From Primulina eburnea (taxonomy: Eukaryota > Streptophyta > Magnoliopsida > Lamiales > Gesneriaceae), in the NCBI RefSeq assembly GCF_022965805.1, contig NC_133114.1, positions 9,692,261-9,756,260 on the forward strand: a stretch of DNA of 64,000 nt, written 5' to 3'. Shown one piece after another: positions 38,257-47,875 of this stretch; the stretch's first letter is position 1; every line of letters starts with the position of its first letter. The notes under the pieces are model-generated. The model was not told the origin of the DNA and made no database searches. It was given only the letters and a program-made list of their open reading frames with translations. The translations under genes were made by a program, and so were the position numbers.

Positions 38257-38387
38257 CTGTTTGATATTTTCATTTTGTTTTGCAGATTCTAGTTCATTTC
38301 CCGGTTAAGTGGCGGATAACGGTACTCCGTGACTGTTTAAGTCGGTTTCTTCAGTTTTCCCAAAATAATTGAAATATATATAATAAT

Positions 38388-38918
38388 ATGGATGTGTGTA
38401 TTATGAATCTTCGTAAATATTTTGCTTGTTTACCTGATAATGCGTTGAAAAAAATTTATAAAGCTAGATGTGAGCGGCTAAGGTTGATGATGTTATATGG
38501 CATACCGGATGATATCCGTTTGATAATTGAAGCAAAAGTCCGATTGGTTGGGGAAGCAAGTGAATTAATAATAAGACATATGCCAGGATTTGGTAAAAGC
38601 ACATATGCCAAAAAGCGAAGAGCTAAACGTATAGGTGGATGTCATAAATGTGCAAGGTGGACTTGTAAAGGAAATTGCAAAAATGTTGGAATGACATCAA
38701 TGAATAGAGAAGATAAAATTTTATTCATTAAGAATGGTCTGAGTAAAGATCCTTTGGATAATTTTCTAGAGGTTCTTGATACGCATTCTAGTGGGTACGT
38801 GCAAAATGAACTTCTTAAACTATGGTGGCAATTTCAACAGGAGGAATATCAATATGGACGGTGGAATCAGCCTTACAAAGATCCTACTGTAGTAACGCAT
38901 ATCTATTTAGATAAGTAA
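38388..38918 (+). CDS. Carlavirus-type nucleic-acid-binding-like ORF with C4 zinc finger
   Basis: 176 codons from ATG 38388 (alternative ATG 38403), 131 bp after pol. Residues 38-55 contain GIPDDIRLII, residues 69-81 GKSTYAKKRRAKR, then a four-cysteine finger C85-x2-C88-x4-C93-x3-C97 within GGCHKCARWTCKGNCKN. The arrangement (a GIP..-type hydrophobic segment, a GxSxYAxxRRA basic block, a CHxC finger) is that of the cysteine-rich nucleic-acid-binding proteins of carlaviruses and relatives, which bind RNA/DNA and act in silencing suppression or host gene control. Here the finger is shorter than theirs and the protein longer, with an aromatic C-terminal part (LWWQFQQEEYQYGRW). Same strand as pol, so it could be read from the same RNA. 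Homology rests on motif recognition only. Confidence 0.6.
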   Translation: MDVCIMNLRKYFACLPDNALKKIYKARCERLRLMMLYGIPDDIRLIIEAKVRLVGEASELIIRHMPGFGKSTYAKKRRAKRIGGCHKCARWTCKGNCKNVGMTSMNREDKILFIKNGLSKDPLDNFLEVLDTHSSGYVQNELLKLWWQFQQEEYQYGRWNQPYKDPTVVTHIYLDK

Positions 38919-39097
38919 AAATATACACAATTTCGTCTTGGGAATCTGACGTTAAAAGACCCTGTTTGCCAATTTATAAGAAAATTGGATGGGAAGCATA
39001 TCCTCGACTCATAGAAGGCGTTGAAGCCGTTACTGAATGTAAAATCAGAGGAAGATGTGAGCCACAATCACAACTACGCTGTATATATTTGTTTTAA
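38915..39097 (+). pseudogene. Possible frame-shifted C-terminal extension of the zinc-finger ORF
   Basis: One frame back from the ORF above, 60 codons are open to a stop at 39095-39097. They read protein-like, with SWESDVKRPCLPIYKKIGWE near the start and a Cys pair further on. The switch point is an A-run (GTAAAAATA, 38915-38923). It could be a former C-terminus lost by a one-base indel, or chance. Not matched to any family. Confidence 0.3.
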
Positions 39098-39219
39098 TTT
39101 TGTCATTTTTATTTTCTTTTAATAATAATAATTTCCTGTTCAAATATTGACTTTTGGCATGTTACGTTTATAAATTCATATGCTGTGATCTAACAATTAC
39201 AGAAAACATATTTCTCAAC

Positions 39220-39718
39220 ATGTCAACGTCCACGGTAAGTAAAATCAAAAATATTTGTGTATTTTGTGGATCTAGTGCAGGAAAAGATTCAATTTATATA
39301 GATGTAGCAGAAAAGCTTGGAATAACACTTGCTAAAAGAAAGATTCATTTGGTATATGGTGGTGGTGAAGTTGGCCTCATGGGAAAAGTTGCAAAAGCTG
39401 CGCATGCAGGTGGAAGTGAAGTCTTAGGCATTATTCCGATTACTTTAGCCAATCTTACAGGACCAACAATAGGAGAAGAAATGCAAGTGGACAACATGTA
39501 TGAACGAATTACTCAAATGATTGAACATTCAGATGCTTTCATTGCTCTGCCAGGAGGTTTCGGGATTTATTTCATTAGCTTCGCGAAGGATGTTAGTTTC
39601 TGCTACAAGTGAAGGTGAACTTATTGATTTACTGCAAGGATTTAGTCATGAACCAGATCCATTCTTATCTCAACTTAATTGGCCAACATCCAAGAGTAAG
39701 AAAAGAAAATTCATGTGA
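39220..39718 (+). pseudogene. LOG-like: LOG-like cytokinin phosphoribohydrolase, intronless, internally deleted
   Basis: From ATG 39220: ICVFCGSSAGK, YGGGEVGLMG, GGSEVLGIIP and DAFIALPGGFG are the ordered motifs of plant LOG enzymes, which release active cytokinin bases from their riboside monophosphates in the cytosol. Directly after LPGGFG (39564) the frame jumps: the C-terminal part (GFISLASRRMLVSATSEGEL, 39563-39715) is one frame away. About 45-50 residues between them are gone, including the GTxxE part of the catalytic PGGxGTxxE motif, so it cannot be an active LOG. The junction shares GGA. Plant LOG genes have several introns; none is present here, so this looks like a captured spliced mRNA. 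An in-frame TTG upstream (39154) is unlikely to be the start. Confidence 0.8.
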
Positions 39719-40440
39719 TGCTAAACTTGCGATTCAACGGTATGTTTTTAATGTTTTTTTTTAAGGTATGAATAATTTCTTCTTCTTCTTCTTCTTCTTC
39801 TCTTCTTAGTTTTTTTTATTATATAAAAAATAAAAATATGTAGTAATAATAATAATACTTTTTAGTTCAATGTCGAGTAAGGTGTCAGTAAAATGCACCT
39901 GAGACACATTAGTTAATAATTATCGGAAAATCGCAATACACTAGATTTTAATATTCATTATATTCAAATTACAGACTACAAGAAAAATTAGTTTTCATAT
40001 GTACCAATTTATATACATATATATTTTGATCAATTAATATAAAATATATAATAGATGTGTTTATTTATTTACATATATGTATATAATTGTGTGTGTTTTC
40101 AAATAAAATAATTTCTAAAATTTTTATGAGAATATAGTTAAAAGATATGGTTTGTATGGTTGTTAACATGTATAATTGAAAGAATTCTTTTGTAAAAGTA
40201 TAATATATACTCACACATCTTTTGTGAGTGAGTGGTGAGAAATGAGAAAATAATTAATAAACTTTTATTGATTATTAAAAAATGGTTTATTACAAGAATA
40301 TAAATCCCCTAAAAAAAAAATATTTATTGAAAAAAAAAAAGAGAAGTAAATAAATAACGGACTGCAAAATACTTTATTCAGTGTACATTTTTTTTTTAGA
40401 ACATTGATTTATGTTTTTAGAACACATTGATAGTACATCA
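39719..40440. other. AT-rich stretch between LOG-like ORF and inverted primer site
   Basis: Non-coding, with a (CTT)n tract at about 39778-39806 and A- or T-runs. The head-to-head junction between the plus-strand part and the minus-strand LTR-leader part of unit G must lie here, but I cannot place it exactly. Confidence 0.4.
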
Positions 40441-40459
40441 ATCCCCGGCAACGGCGCCA
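40441..40459 (-). other. Primer-binding site of unit G LTR
   Basis: On the minus strand TGGCGCCGTTGCCGGGGAT, the complete tRNA-Asp-type site of Athila/Tat elements, six bases after the LTR end. Confidence 0.9.
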
Positions 40460-40465
40460 AAACCT

Positions 40466-42137
40466 TGTTACTACTTAAATAATAATTCACCCAAGTGTAG
40501 GTTGTCTGCAAGTAATATATTTCGTAAGTACGAGATCGATCCACAGAGAGGTTATTTTGAGTTTAAATTTATTAATTTATAGATTACCAAATGCAAGACT
40601 GAAGTTTACAAATTATAAATATTGTCAAGGCTTGAGGATTTATTCTTGGTTTATGTAATATTGTTTAACTAAAAGTGAAACAAAAGAAACTACCATAAAT
40701 AATGGTTCCAAGAAAATTAAACACACACATAATCTAATATAGTTCCCACTATAGAAAATACCGAATTAACCGATATTTTATATATGGTACCTATGATTAT
40801 AATTATAACTATATAAATAAATAATTGCATAAATTAAATGTTAAATTAAATCATTATATTTCATTTAGAACAACCGGCAGAGCCACGCTATTGCCTAAAT
40901 GAAATATATTGATTTAATAAGTTAGTTGCGGTAAAGTAAAAGTTAGTTGCAATAAAGTAAATGTTAGTTGCGGAAAAGTAAAAGTTAGTTGCAAGAAAGT
41001 AAATGTTAGATGCGAAAAATAAAGTTAGTTGCGAAAAAGTAAATGTTAGATTGTTAGATGTTAGTATTAAGTCATAATATTTCATTTAGAACAACCGGCA
41101 GAGCCACGCTATCGCCTAAATGAAATATTATGATATTATTATATAAATATACATATATATATATCTATATATATATAATAATAAGTGATGAAATATTTAT
41201 TGTATCAAAATTAAACAACAAATCAAGATAACCACTTTAATGGTATCAAGCATTTGATGTAAATTGATAACAACAAATAATTCATTTTTATACCTACAAT
41301 AAAAATAAGTTAGCTAAATGAAAAGAGATAAAGAAATAATATACAAAATATAAACAATCTTACTTCACCAAGAATGCATCCTCTTCACCTTGACATAATA
41401 GATTTAGCTTGCCATGAACTTACTTTTGATCAACACTAAAATATCACTCATAGTTGAGAAAATGAAAGAAAATATATTTAAACTTAGAACTTTGATACAC
41501 ACTCACACTATATTTTACAATGAGATAGAATGATTCTCAAGCTAGCACAAGGCCTCTATTTATAGGCCAAATGAGAGAAAGAGTCAAAAATTCTATTAAT
41601 GCCATGTAGTTGTAATAGTATTCTTTGTCTCCTCAACTCCAATTCCATGTCCCTTCTTTCAATGCCTTGTTCCACGACTTTTCTCACCACTTTGACTCTG
41701 ATTAAGGCCACAAACATGTGGGGAATTTTGTGTAGATGAGTTTGGCCACTTGATTCACCTCATTTGGATAAATATTGAAATAGTTATGAATTTTTTACTA
41801 AATGATGGTCATAGTAAAAGTAAATGTGTCCTCCTTTTGATCTTTGCACAATTTGATCATCTTAATGAGCTTTTTAGGCAATCATGTCTTCTGCAAAGTT
41901 GTAAATAACTTCTCAAGGATTCCAACCATGTTTGATTCACCTCCATTTGAATTTTCTAGCTTGAGTTATCATTATTTTACCAACACGTAAAAAAACCTGA
42001 AAATAAAACAAATTTAGTAAGACATTTAAATATAAACAAACAATACTAAAATAACATAATTTATAATTTTAATGAAACTTAAAATTTTAAAATACAGGTT
42101 TTAACATATAATAAATTATTAATTTTAAGTTTCATCA
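40466..42137 (-). repeat. LTR of unit G (minus strand)
   Basis: 1672 bp, TGATGAAACTT... at 42137 to ...GTAACA at 40466. Minus-strand TATA box CTATAAATAG at about 41556-41565 with CT/AG-rich leader after it. Contains a tandem-repeat block flanked by hairpins (40850-41132). Unrelated in sequence to B's LTR. Confidence 0.8.
40850..41132. repeat. Tandem 20-bp repeats flanked by two copies of a hairpin
   Basis: About seven units near GTTAGTTGCGAAAAAGTAAA (40918-41056). On each side lies a near-identical block of about 58 bp (40850-40908; 41073-41132) with arms TATTTCATTTAG and CTAAATGAAATA around a GC-rich loop that includes GGCAGAGCCACGCTAT. Confidence 0.75.
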
Positions 42138-42142
42138 ACAGT

Positions 42143-42790
42143 GTCTACACGGACCCGACGACGGACCCAGGCACGGAGTCCGTACCCTATTACATTGGCG
42201 AAGACAGTGTCTACACGGACCCGTACACGGAGGTGATCACGGGGTCTGTGTCCCTTGTTTCCAGCTGAAGCTTATTCCCGAGTGTACACGGACCCGAACA
42301 CGGAGGGCTACACGGGGTCCGTGTCCTAGAGTTTTGGGCGAGAAAAATTACCTTCTTTAGAGTTTTATTTTGTTAGGAAACTAGATTTAGTAATCTTTTT
42401 GATATGTAAACCATATTGGACGAATTTTTACACACAATACACATATTATTTTGAGTTTTATCAAACTTGTGAGATTTGTCTCTCAACTTTTCAAGGCTTT
42501 AGCTTTGTTAAATAAACTCAAACTTATCAAAGTTTATAACTTTGTGGCGTTTGTCGATCGTGCTTGTGCAGATTTTCGTAGGCGTCGTTGTTCGAAGGTT
42601 CGTATCAAATTTCGATTGTTATCCTCGTGTTTATTTGTTGCTAAACTTTTATAGTTTAGAGGTGAATAACACATCAATTACTTGATTCAAAAGATCGGGC
42701 AAACACACGAGTCTTATTATCGTAATTAAATAGAGGGTGCGATTGTGTTTTAATCGTGTTTGCTATTTATTCGTATCGAGATTCACATCA
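42143..42790 (+). repeat. 3' LTR of element D, right part
   Basis: Continues the D LTR after the second ACAGT; matches 29419-30066. Ends ACATCA at 42790, followed by the resumed integrase of B. Confidence 0.9.
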
Positions 42791-43731
42791 CCAGGCGTCA
42801 CGAGTTACCACTGAAAAATGTCTTGGAACTGGAACTTTTTGACGTTTGGGGCATTGATTTCATGAGACCCTTTCCCCCTTCTTTTGGTAATTCTTATATT
42901 TTATTAGCTGTGGATTATGTTTTGAAATGGGTGGAAGCAATCGCCACCAATACTAATGACGCTCGTGTTGTAACTAAATTCGTGAATAAGAACATCTTCA
43001 CCATGTTTGTAACACCGAGAGCCATCATAAGTGACGAAGGTACGCACTTTTGCAATAGGATTTTCAACTCACTTTTGGATAAAGACAGTGTGAAGCACAA
43101 AGTGACACTAGCATATCATCTTCAGTCGAATGGACAAGCTGAAATATCCAACCGGGAAATTAAGCAAAATTTGGAAAAGACTGTCAACACCAACCGGAGG
43201 GATTGGGCCATTAAGTTGGATGATGCGTTATGGGCTTTTCGGACTGCATTAAAGACGCGTATTGGGATGTCTCCCTATAGGCTAGTATTTGGGAAAGCAT
43301 GCCATTTGTCGTTGAAGTTGGAGCATAGAGCATTTTGGGCTGTGAAGAAATTAAACTTTGACTTGCAAGCTTCGGGAGATGTTAGAAAACTGCAGTTAAG
43401 TGAGATGGATGAATTCCGACATGATGCTTATGAAAATGCCAAGATCTACAAAGAGCAGACTAAGAAGTGACATGACAAAATAATTGTCCGAAGGGTGCTC
43501 AAACCAGGACAACAAGTACTATTATTCAACTCTTGTCTGAAGTTATTTCCTGGTAAGCTGAAGTCGCGTTGGTCAAGGTCATTTGTTGTGGAAACAGTGT
43601 ATCCTTATGGGGCTATCGAGCTCAAGTGCAGTGATGGGAGAACCTTCAAGGTGAATGGACAGCGGGTTAAGCCTTACTATGGGACTGAATTAAGGAATAT
43701 CCACAGTGTCAAGTTGAGCGAACCAAACTGA
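42791..43731 (+). pseudogene. Athila-like integrase of element B, C-terminal part
   Basis: Resumes the frame broken at 29146: [25 protein letters not shown] and [13 protein letters not shown] are the integrase core with its three acidic residues (about 42850, 43030, 43141). It continues to VNGQRVKPY, with a stop near 43468 (CAC/TGA region) before the last 78 codons (43495-43731). Interrupted by D and point lesions, hence inactive. Confidence 0.85.
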
Positions 43732-44465
43732 AAAGATGGGTGACAGTCAAGCTGACGACGTTAAACCAAGCGTTGTGTGGGAGGCTACCCACAATGCATG
43801 TGTTTTGTTTATGTTATTTTGTTTTAATCTTTTATTTTTCAATTATAAATTTTCATTATTCGAATATTGATTCAATTGTCTTATTTTTGCAGGTTAAATC
43901 AGGTAGTGGGCATCGCGACAGAGAGGCGCGCGCGGCCGCGCAACATCACGTGCAACCGCGCGCGCTCAATTATTTCAGATGGACAGAGGCGCGCACACGG
44001 CCGCGCCACTTCATGCACGACTGCGCATACAGCGCACCAAAAAAAATAATAAATAAAATAAAAACCGCATATCAGCGCCCTCTTCCTTACTTCCTACATC
44101 ACAAACCCTACTCTCTTCCCTTACAAATCCTCTCCAACTCAAACACTCCACCCACTCCAACAATCCCAATACTCTCCATAACTCCTTCAATCTAACTCCT
44201 ACACTCCAACAAACACTCCTCCCTCATCAAACATTCACACCACCAACAACCACTATCACTGCCGCTCCACCCAGCAACAGCCGCCACAGCCGCCGCCTCT
44301 ACAACCTACTGCCGTCGAGTGTCTCCTTCAAGCTATTTTCTTCACTCAAGGTTACCATTTCTTCTACATTGTTACTTTTTGGGGATAATTTTCAGATTCA
44401 AGCAATTGTTGGTGGCATTGTGCTATATCTTTATTGACTATAAATGTGGATATTTTTTCGAAATT
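43732..44465 (+). promoter_or_regulatory. Possible splice acceptor, GC-rich array and CT-rich leader before B's 3' ORF
   Basis: TGTCTTATTTTTGCAG (43877-43892) looks like a 3' splice acceptor. After it comes a GCGCGCGGCCGCGC-type array (43924-44037) like that in B's LTR promoter, then an A-rich patch with a TATA-like AATAAATAAAATAA (44046-44060). A long CT-rich, leader-like stretch (44080-44340) with GTTACC...TTTTCAG (44347-44396), possibly a small intron, completes it. The order resembles a promoter with its 5' UTR. Function is inferred. Confidence 0.4.
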
Positions 44466-45447
44466 ATGCCGCCTACAAAGAGATCGAAAGATGTGGCTTC
44501 CTCTACTTGTTCCTACGATGCTAACAGACTTTGGAATGAGGAAGCCTTCAGAGTTTATGAGAGCACCCTGTATAGGTCAATTATAAAGAACGATGGTTAG
44601 ATCTGACTTACCCTGACTATGCAATAATAGAAGAGGTTGAGCAAAGGGGGTGGGTATATATAGCACAGCACCGCCAGATGCAGTTATATCTGTAGTCCGG
44701 GAATTTTATCCTAATCTGAGAATCAAACACGAGGACTACGGAGTTTTGATACGAGGGCAACTGGTCTATTTCTATTCGGCAACCATTAATGCTATCTATA
44801 ATCTGTCGAGTTTTGAAAATGACGAGTGTACTGCTTTGATTACTGGCATTGTGGATTACAATGAGATTATCAGAAACTTATGCATCGAGGGTGCAGAGTG
44901 GCGCTTGAATCAAGGCTCCCCAGTCACTCTGAAGAAATCTGACTTACGCCGTGACCCACGCAGTTGGGCATCTTTCATTCTATCACGAATCATGCCCTCA
45001 TCACATCAAACAGAAATTACAAAGGATAAAGTGGCGTTGATTTACGCCATAATGACTGGGAAGACCGTGGATCTTGGGAAGCTCATTAACAGTTTTATCA
45101 CACGTGCTGGTACGGGATTCATGACCGTCAGCCTCCCTTTTCCACATATTATCACTACACTATGTCTTCATGCCGGTGTGCAATGGGGCTCGGATGAACA
45201 AGTTTTGAAAGCCAAGGCCCCAATCACGGTATATGAAGCATACCGCTTGCGAGGAAGACGACAAGTAGAACGAGAAGAGGCTAGGGAAGATTACAACCAA
45301 AGGTCCAGAGAACGCCAACAGCCGCCACCACCATCGATCCTTCGAGCCAGTTTTCGAGACAGGATGTTCCGAATGGAACATGATACGCGGGCTCAGTGCC
45401 AAGAGTTGGCCGAACACCGACACACTACCAATACTTTCATGTCTTAG
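44466..45447 (+). pseudogene. Athila-type 3' ORF (envelope-position, plant transposon protein family), broken
   Basis: ATG 44466 gives MPPTKRSKDVASSTCS, ending at a stop at 44598. After a frameshift the main part (44650-45447, 265 codons) reads EFYPNLRIK, VLIRGQLVYFY, CIEGAEWRL, RPRSWASF-like, HQTEITKDKVALIYAI and GFMTVSLPFPHIITTLC. I recognise this as the protein found downstream of pol in Athila/Tat elements and in many plant 'putative transposon protein' entries. No signal peptide or membrane span is visible. The C-terminal part is Arg/Glu/Gln-rich and probably coiled. Function is unknown in the family. Confidence 0.7.
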
Positions 45448-45705
45448 ATGATGGACTTCACATTGGTGCTTGCCCAGCGTTTTCCACCCATGAGACCCGA
45501 GTATGCTCCCTTTCCACCACATCCAGCCTGGCCACCACAGTACCCACTACCAGATCTATCACCGCCGCAGCCCATGGACGATGATGCTGAAGATGCTGCG
45601 AACGATGAATCGAGCCCCGAGTTCTGACACTAGTGCGCGAGGTATGTGTTGTCGTGTTCTTTATTTCTATACATTGAGGACAATGCATACTTTAAGTTTG
45701 GGGGA

Positions 45706-45941
45706 TGAATTTGCTTGCTTGTTAAAATTATTATTATTATTTTTTATTGCTCAGTAGTTAAATTGATGTTTTTCTTTTCTTTTTATTTTATTTATTTATT
45801 TAGTGCATGCTAGATTTGTTGGTGAATTTGCTTGCTTGTTAAAATTATCATTATTATTATTATTATTTATTGCTCAGTAGTTAAATTGATGTTTTTCTTT
45901 TCTTTTTAGTTTTTTTTATTTATTTAGTGCATGCTAGATTT
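45706..45941 (+). repeat. Tandem duplication of about 118 bp
   Basis: GAATTTGCTTGCTTGTTAAA ... GTGCATGCTAGATTTGTT occurs twice in a row (about 45706-45821 and 45822-45941), differing mainly in ATT-repeat and T-run length. Confidence 0.85.
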
Positions 45942-45992
45942 GTTAAGAAGAGGCATGGATAAGTAAAATGTGTGGCCGATGATGAAAATTGG

Positions 45993-46084
45993 ATTGCGGT
46001 CCTGAAGTATAATTGTGTTCATGATAACTTAGGAGTCACAATTATACTTCAGGACCGCAATGATAACTTAGGAGTCACAATTAT
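45993..46084. repeat. Perfect 25-bp inverted repeat plus 24-bp direct repeat
   Basis: Arms 45993-46017 and 46037-46061 are exact reverse complements with a 19-nt loop. TGATAACTTAGGAGTCACAA (and four more bases) at 46022-46045 recurs at 46061-46084. Looks like a template-switch product. Confidence 0.9.
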
Positions 46085-47475
46085 TTTGTACTGTCGTGTT
46101 TGTTGATACTATCATTGCTTAGATACAAGTTGCATGCATGTGATGCTAAATAGACGATGGAGATCTGATTCTTGGCAATCCTTGCATGACATTGATTGAC
46201 ACTTTTGCAATCATAGAAATGATCTAGGCAATTTTTCACAATATCTTTGGGCATGTTTTCTTTGTTTATTGTCAATTGTAGCCTTTTGAGCTTTGAGTAA
46301 TTGAGATGCTTAAATTTTCTTCGTGCACCTATTTCATATATCATTTTGACTGAAAATTACATGTGAATGGTTTGTATGAATTGACTAATGGATTGACGGA
46401 AGTCTAGAACTTGTTTGAACACTTTTCGAGGCAAAATATGGATAATATGTGACATAGGAATGGTTTAGGCGATCTTTAGAGCTGTTTTGTGCCTTCGAGC
46501 CTACCAAATGAAAATGAAATATCCCTAGTCTCCCATTTTGAGCCTACTAAAGAATCAAGTAGTGTGTGTCAATGACACATAATAGCCCCCACTTGTATCT
46601 ATTCTACACTCCCACAACAACTACCTAATGAAGCTTATACACTTATTGTCCTACCTAATTTTGAGAGAAATAAGTTCATGGGTGTTGTAATTATTCAAAC
46701 ACTCCTTGAAAAAAAAAAGAAAAATTGAAGTGTGCAAAAAAAAGAGTTGAAAATAGACAAAAAGAAGGAAAAGAGATCAAAGGAATGAATAAACAAAAGT
46801 GGTGAAAAAAAAAATTGGAAAGTGGAGGATATGATTTAGAAGAAAACAATAAAGTTATGGTGAATGAAATGATAGTGAAAATGATGAAGATTTGATTATT
46901 TCTCTCAAATTTTGATTTCCATTCCCTTTATTGTAGCCGTGAGCCGTGGCCTAACGTTACAAGCCTACAAAACCTATTAACCTTGTCACATTTATCCAAT
47001 ATACTAGTGGAGAAAAGTTGTTCAAGTCAAGCTTATGGATACCTGAAAAACATTGTCAACACGGATAGACTTTAATCACTTGCTTGCAAGCATCTCATTG
47101 TGTGCTTTCATCTTTGGCATACTTATGTTGACTATCTTTCGAGCCAAATAATCACCGATAAAGTCCTATATGATCTGTGAATGTGAATTTATATTTTAAT
47201 GAAGTGTGAGCTGCACTGAGCTGATGATCTCTTGAGCTTATAAGACTAGTGGGTGTTGTAAACTTATTTGAGCACTTGATTGGGTAAATGAACGTTGACA
47301 TATCACATACACACGTGACTCTTGAGTAATTATGAATTACATAAAAATGGATTAGTCGGAGGCCAAGATCAAAAGTTGCATATCCATGACTATAGTCGTT
47401 AGCGTTAACTTTTCCTTGATTATTTGCTTTTATTTTATTTTTCTCGGACTAGCAAAAGTTCAAGTTTGGGGGGTT

Positions 47476-47875
47476 TGATAAGTGCAGGATTTGCACTTAA
47501 TTTATATTAGGATCCATTTGAATTATGCTTGTTTCATACAGAATTATGCGTTTTTGGTTTGTTTTGACTGTCATTTCAGGAATGGAAAAATAAGTAAACA
47601 CGAAACCAAGAGGACCAATAAAACAGAACCGAGCCGCGAGTACAACTATTGCCAAGACAAGAAGGGCGCGCGTGGTCGCGTCACTTCACGCGCAGCCGTG
47701 CACGCATACTTGAAAGAACTCGGCAGGGACTTGCGTGCGGCCGCGCCACATCACGTGCGACTGCGTGCGCGCACAGATGAAGTTCACGAGCAGCATCTTG
47801 CGCGCGGCCGTGCCATTTCACGCGCAACCGCACGCGCATGGATATAGCTCACCAACCAGAAGCTTGCGCGCGGCC
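47476..47875 (+). repeat. 3' LTR of element B, truncated
   Basis: Starts TGATAAGTGCAGG directly after the purine tract and includes the GCGCGCGGCCGCGC-type array (47665-47875). It breaks off inside the array and is followed by a 10-base filler and an inverted full LTR. Confidence 0.85.

Larger units (their letters stand above)
35546..42137. mobile_element. Unit G: chimeric Athila/Tat-like insertion with viral-like and LOG-like ORFs
   Basis: 6592 bp inserted in D's 3' LTR with a 5-bp duplication ACAGT at 35541-35545 and 42138-42142; D's 5' LTR shows the empty site. The left end starts directly inside an RT frame, without LTR. On the plus strand follow RT-RNase H-integrase (to 38256), a zinc-finger ORF (38388-38918), a LOG-like ORF (39220-39718) and an AT-rich stretch. 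The right end is an LTR in the opposite direction (42137 down to 40466) with its tRNA-Asp-type primer site at 40441-40459. Pol and LTR thus face each other: a chimera of two incomplete copies, or a later rearrangement. Confidence 0.8.
29147..42790 (+). mobile_element. Element D, CRM-like Ty3/gypsy chromovirus, interrupted by unit G
   Basis: LTRs 29147-30066 (920 bp) and 35275-35545 plus 42143-42790 (919 bp once unit G and one target copy are removed), both TGCGAACATGG...ACATCA. Primer site at 30069, one uninterrupted polyprotein frame, purine tract at 35258. It is inserted in the integrase of B: the B reading stops at NIS and resumes with RHELPLKN. Flanks ccaga and ccagg look like an imperfect target duplication, with three extra bases (tta) before the left LTR. 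By eye the LTRs differ at roughly 25 sites. Confidence 0.9.
45448..47475 (+). other. 3' non-coding region of element B
   Basis: Long AT-rich tract without coding frames, typical of Athila elements. It contains a purine tract AAGTTTGGGGGA (45694), a tandem duplication (45706-45941), a perfect inverted repeat (45993-46061), a purine-rich A/G stretch (46700-46900) and the terminal purine tract AAGTTTGGGGGG (47462-47473). Confidence 0.7.

Noticed and set aside
39154..39612. LOG-like ORF as a working host gene
   Set aside because: No introns, catalytic GTxxE segment deleted, C-terminus out of frame, and located inside a TSD-flanked retroelement insertion.
43740..44195. 151-codon frame after B integrase
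   Set aside because: Low-complexity array and CT-rich leader; better explained as regulatory or leader sequence.
47482..47847. 121-codon frame in B's 3' LTR and its mirror near 48871-49202
   Set aside because: Both are the same LTR promoter region read as protein; the mirror copy comes from the inverted LTR.
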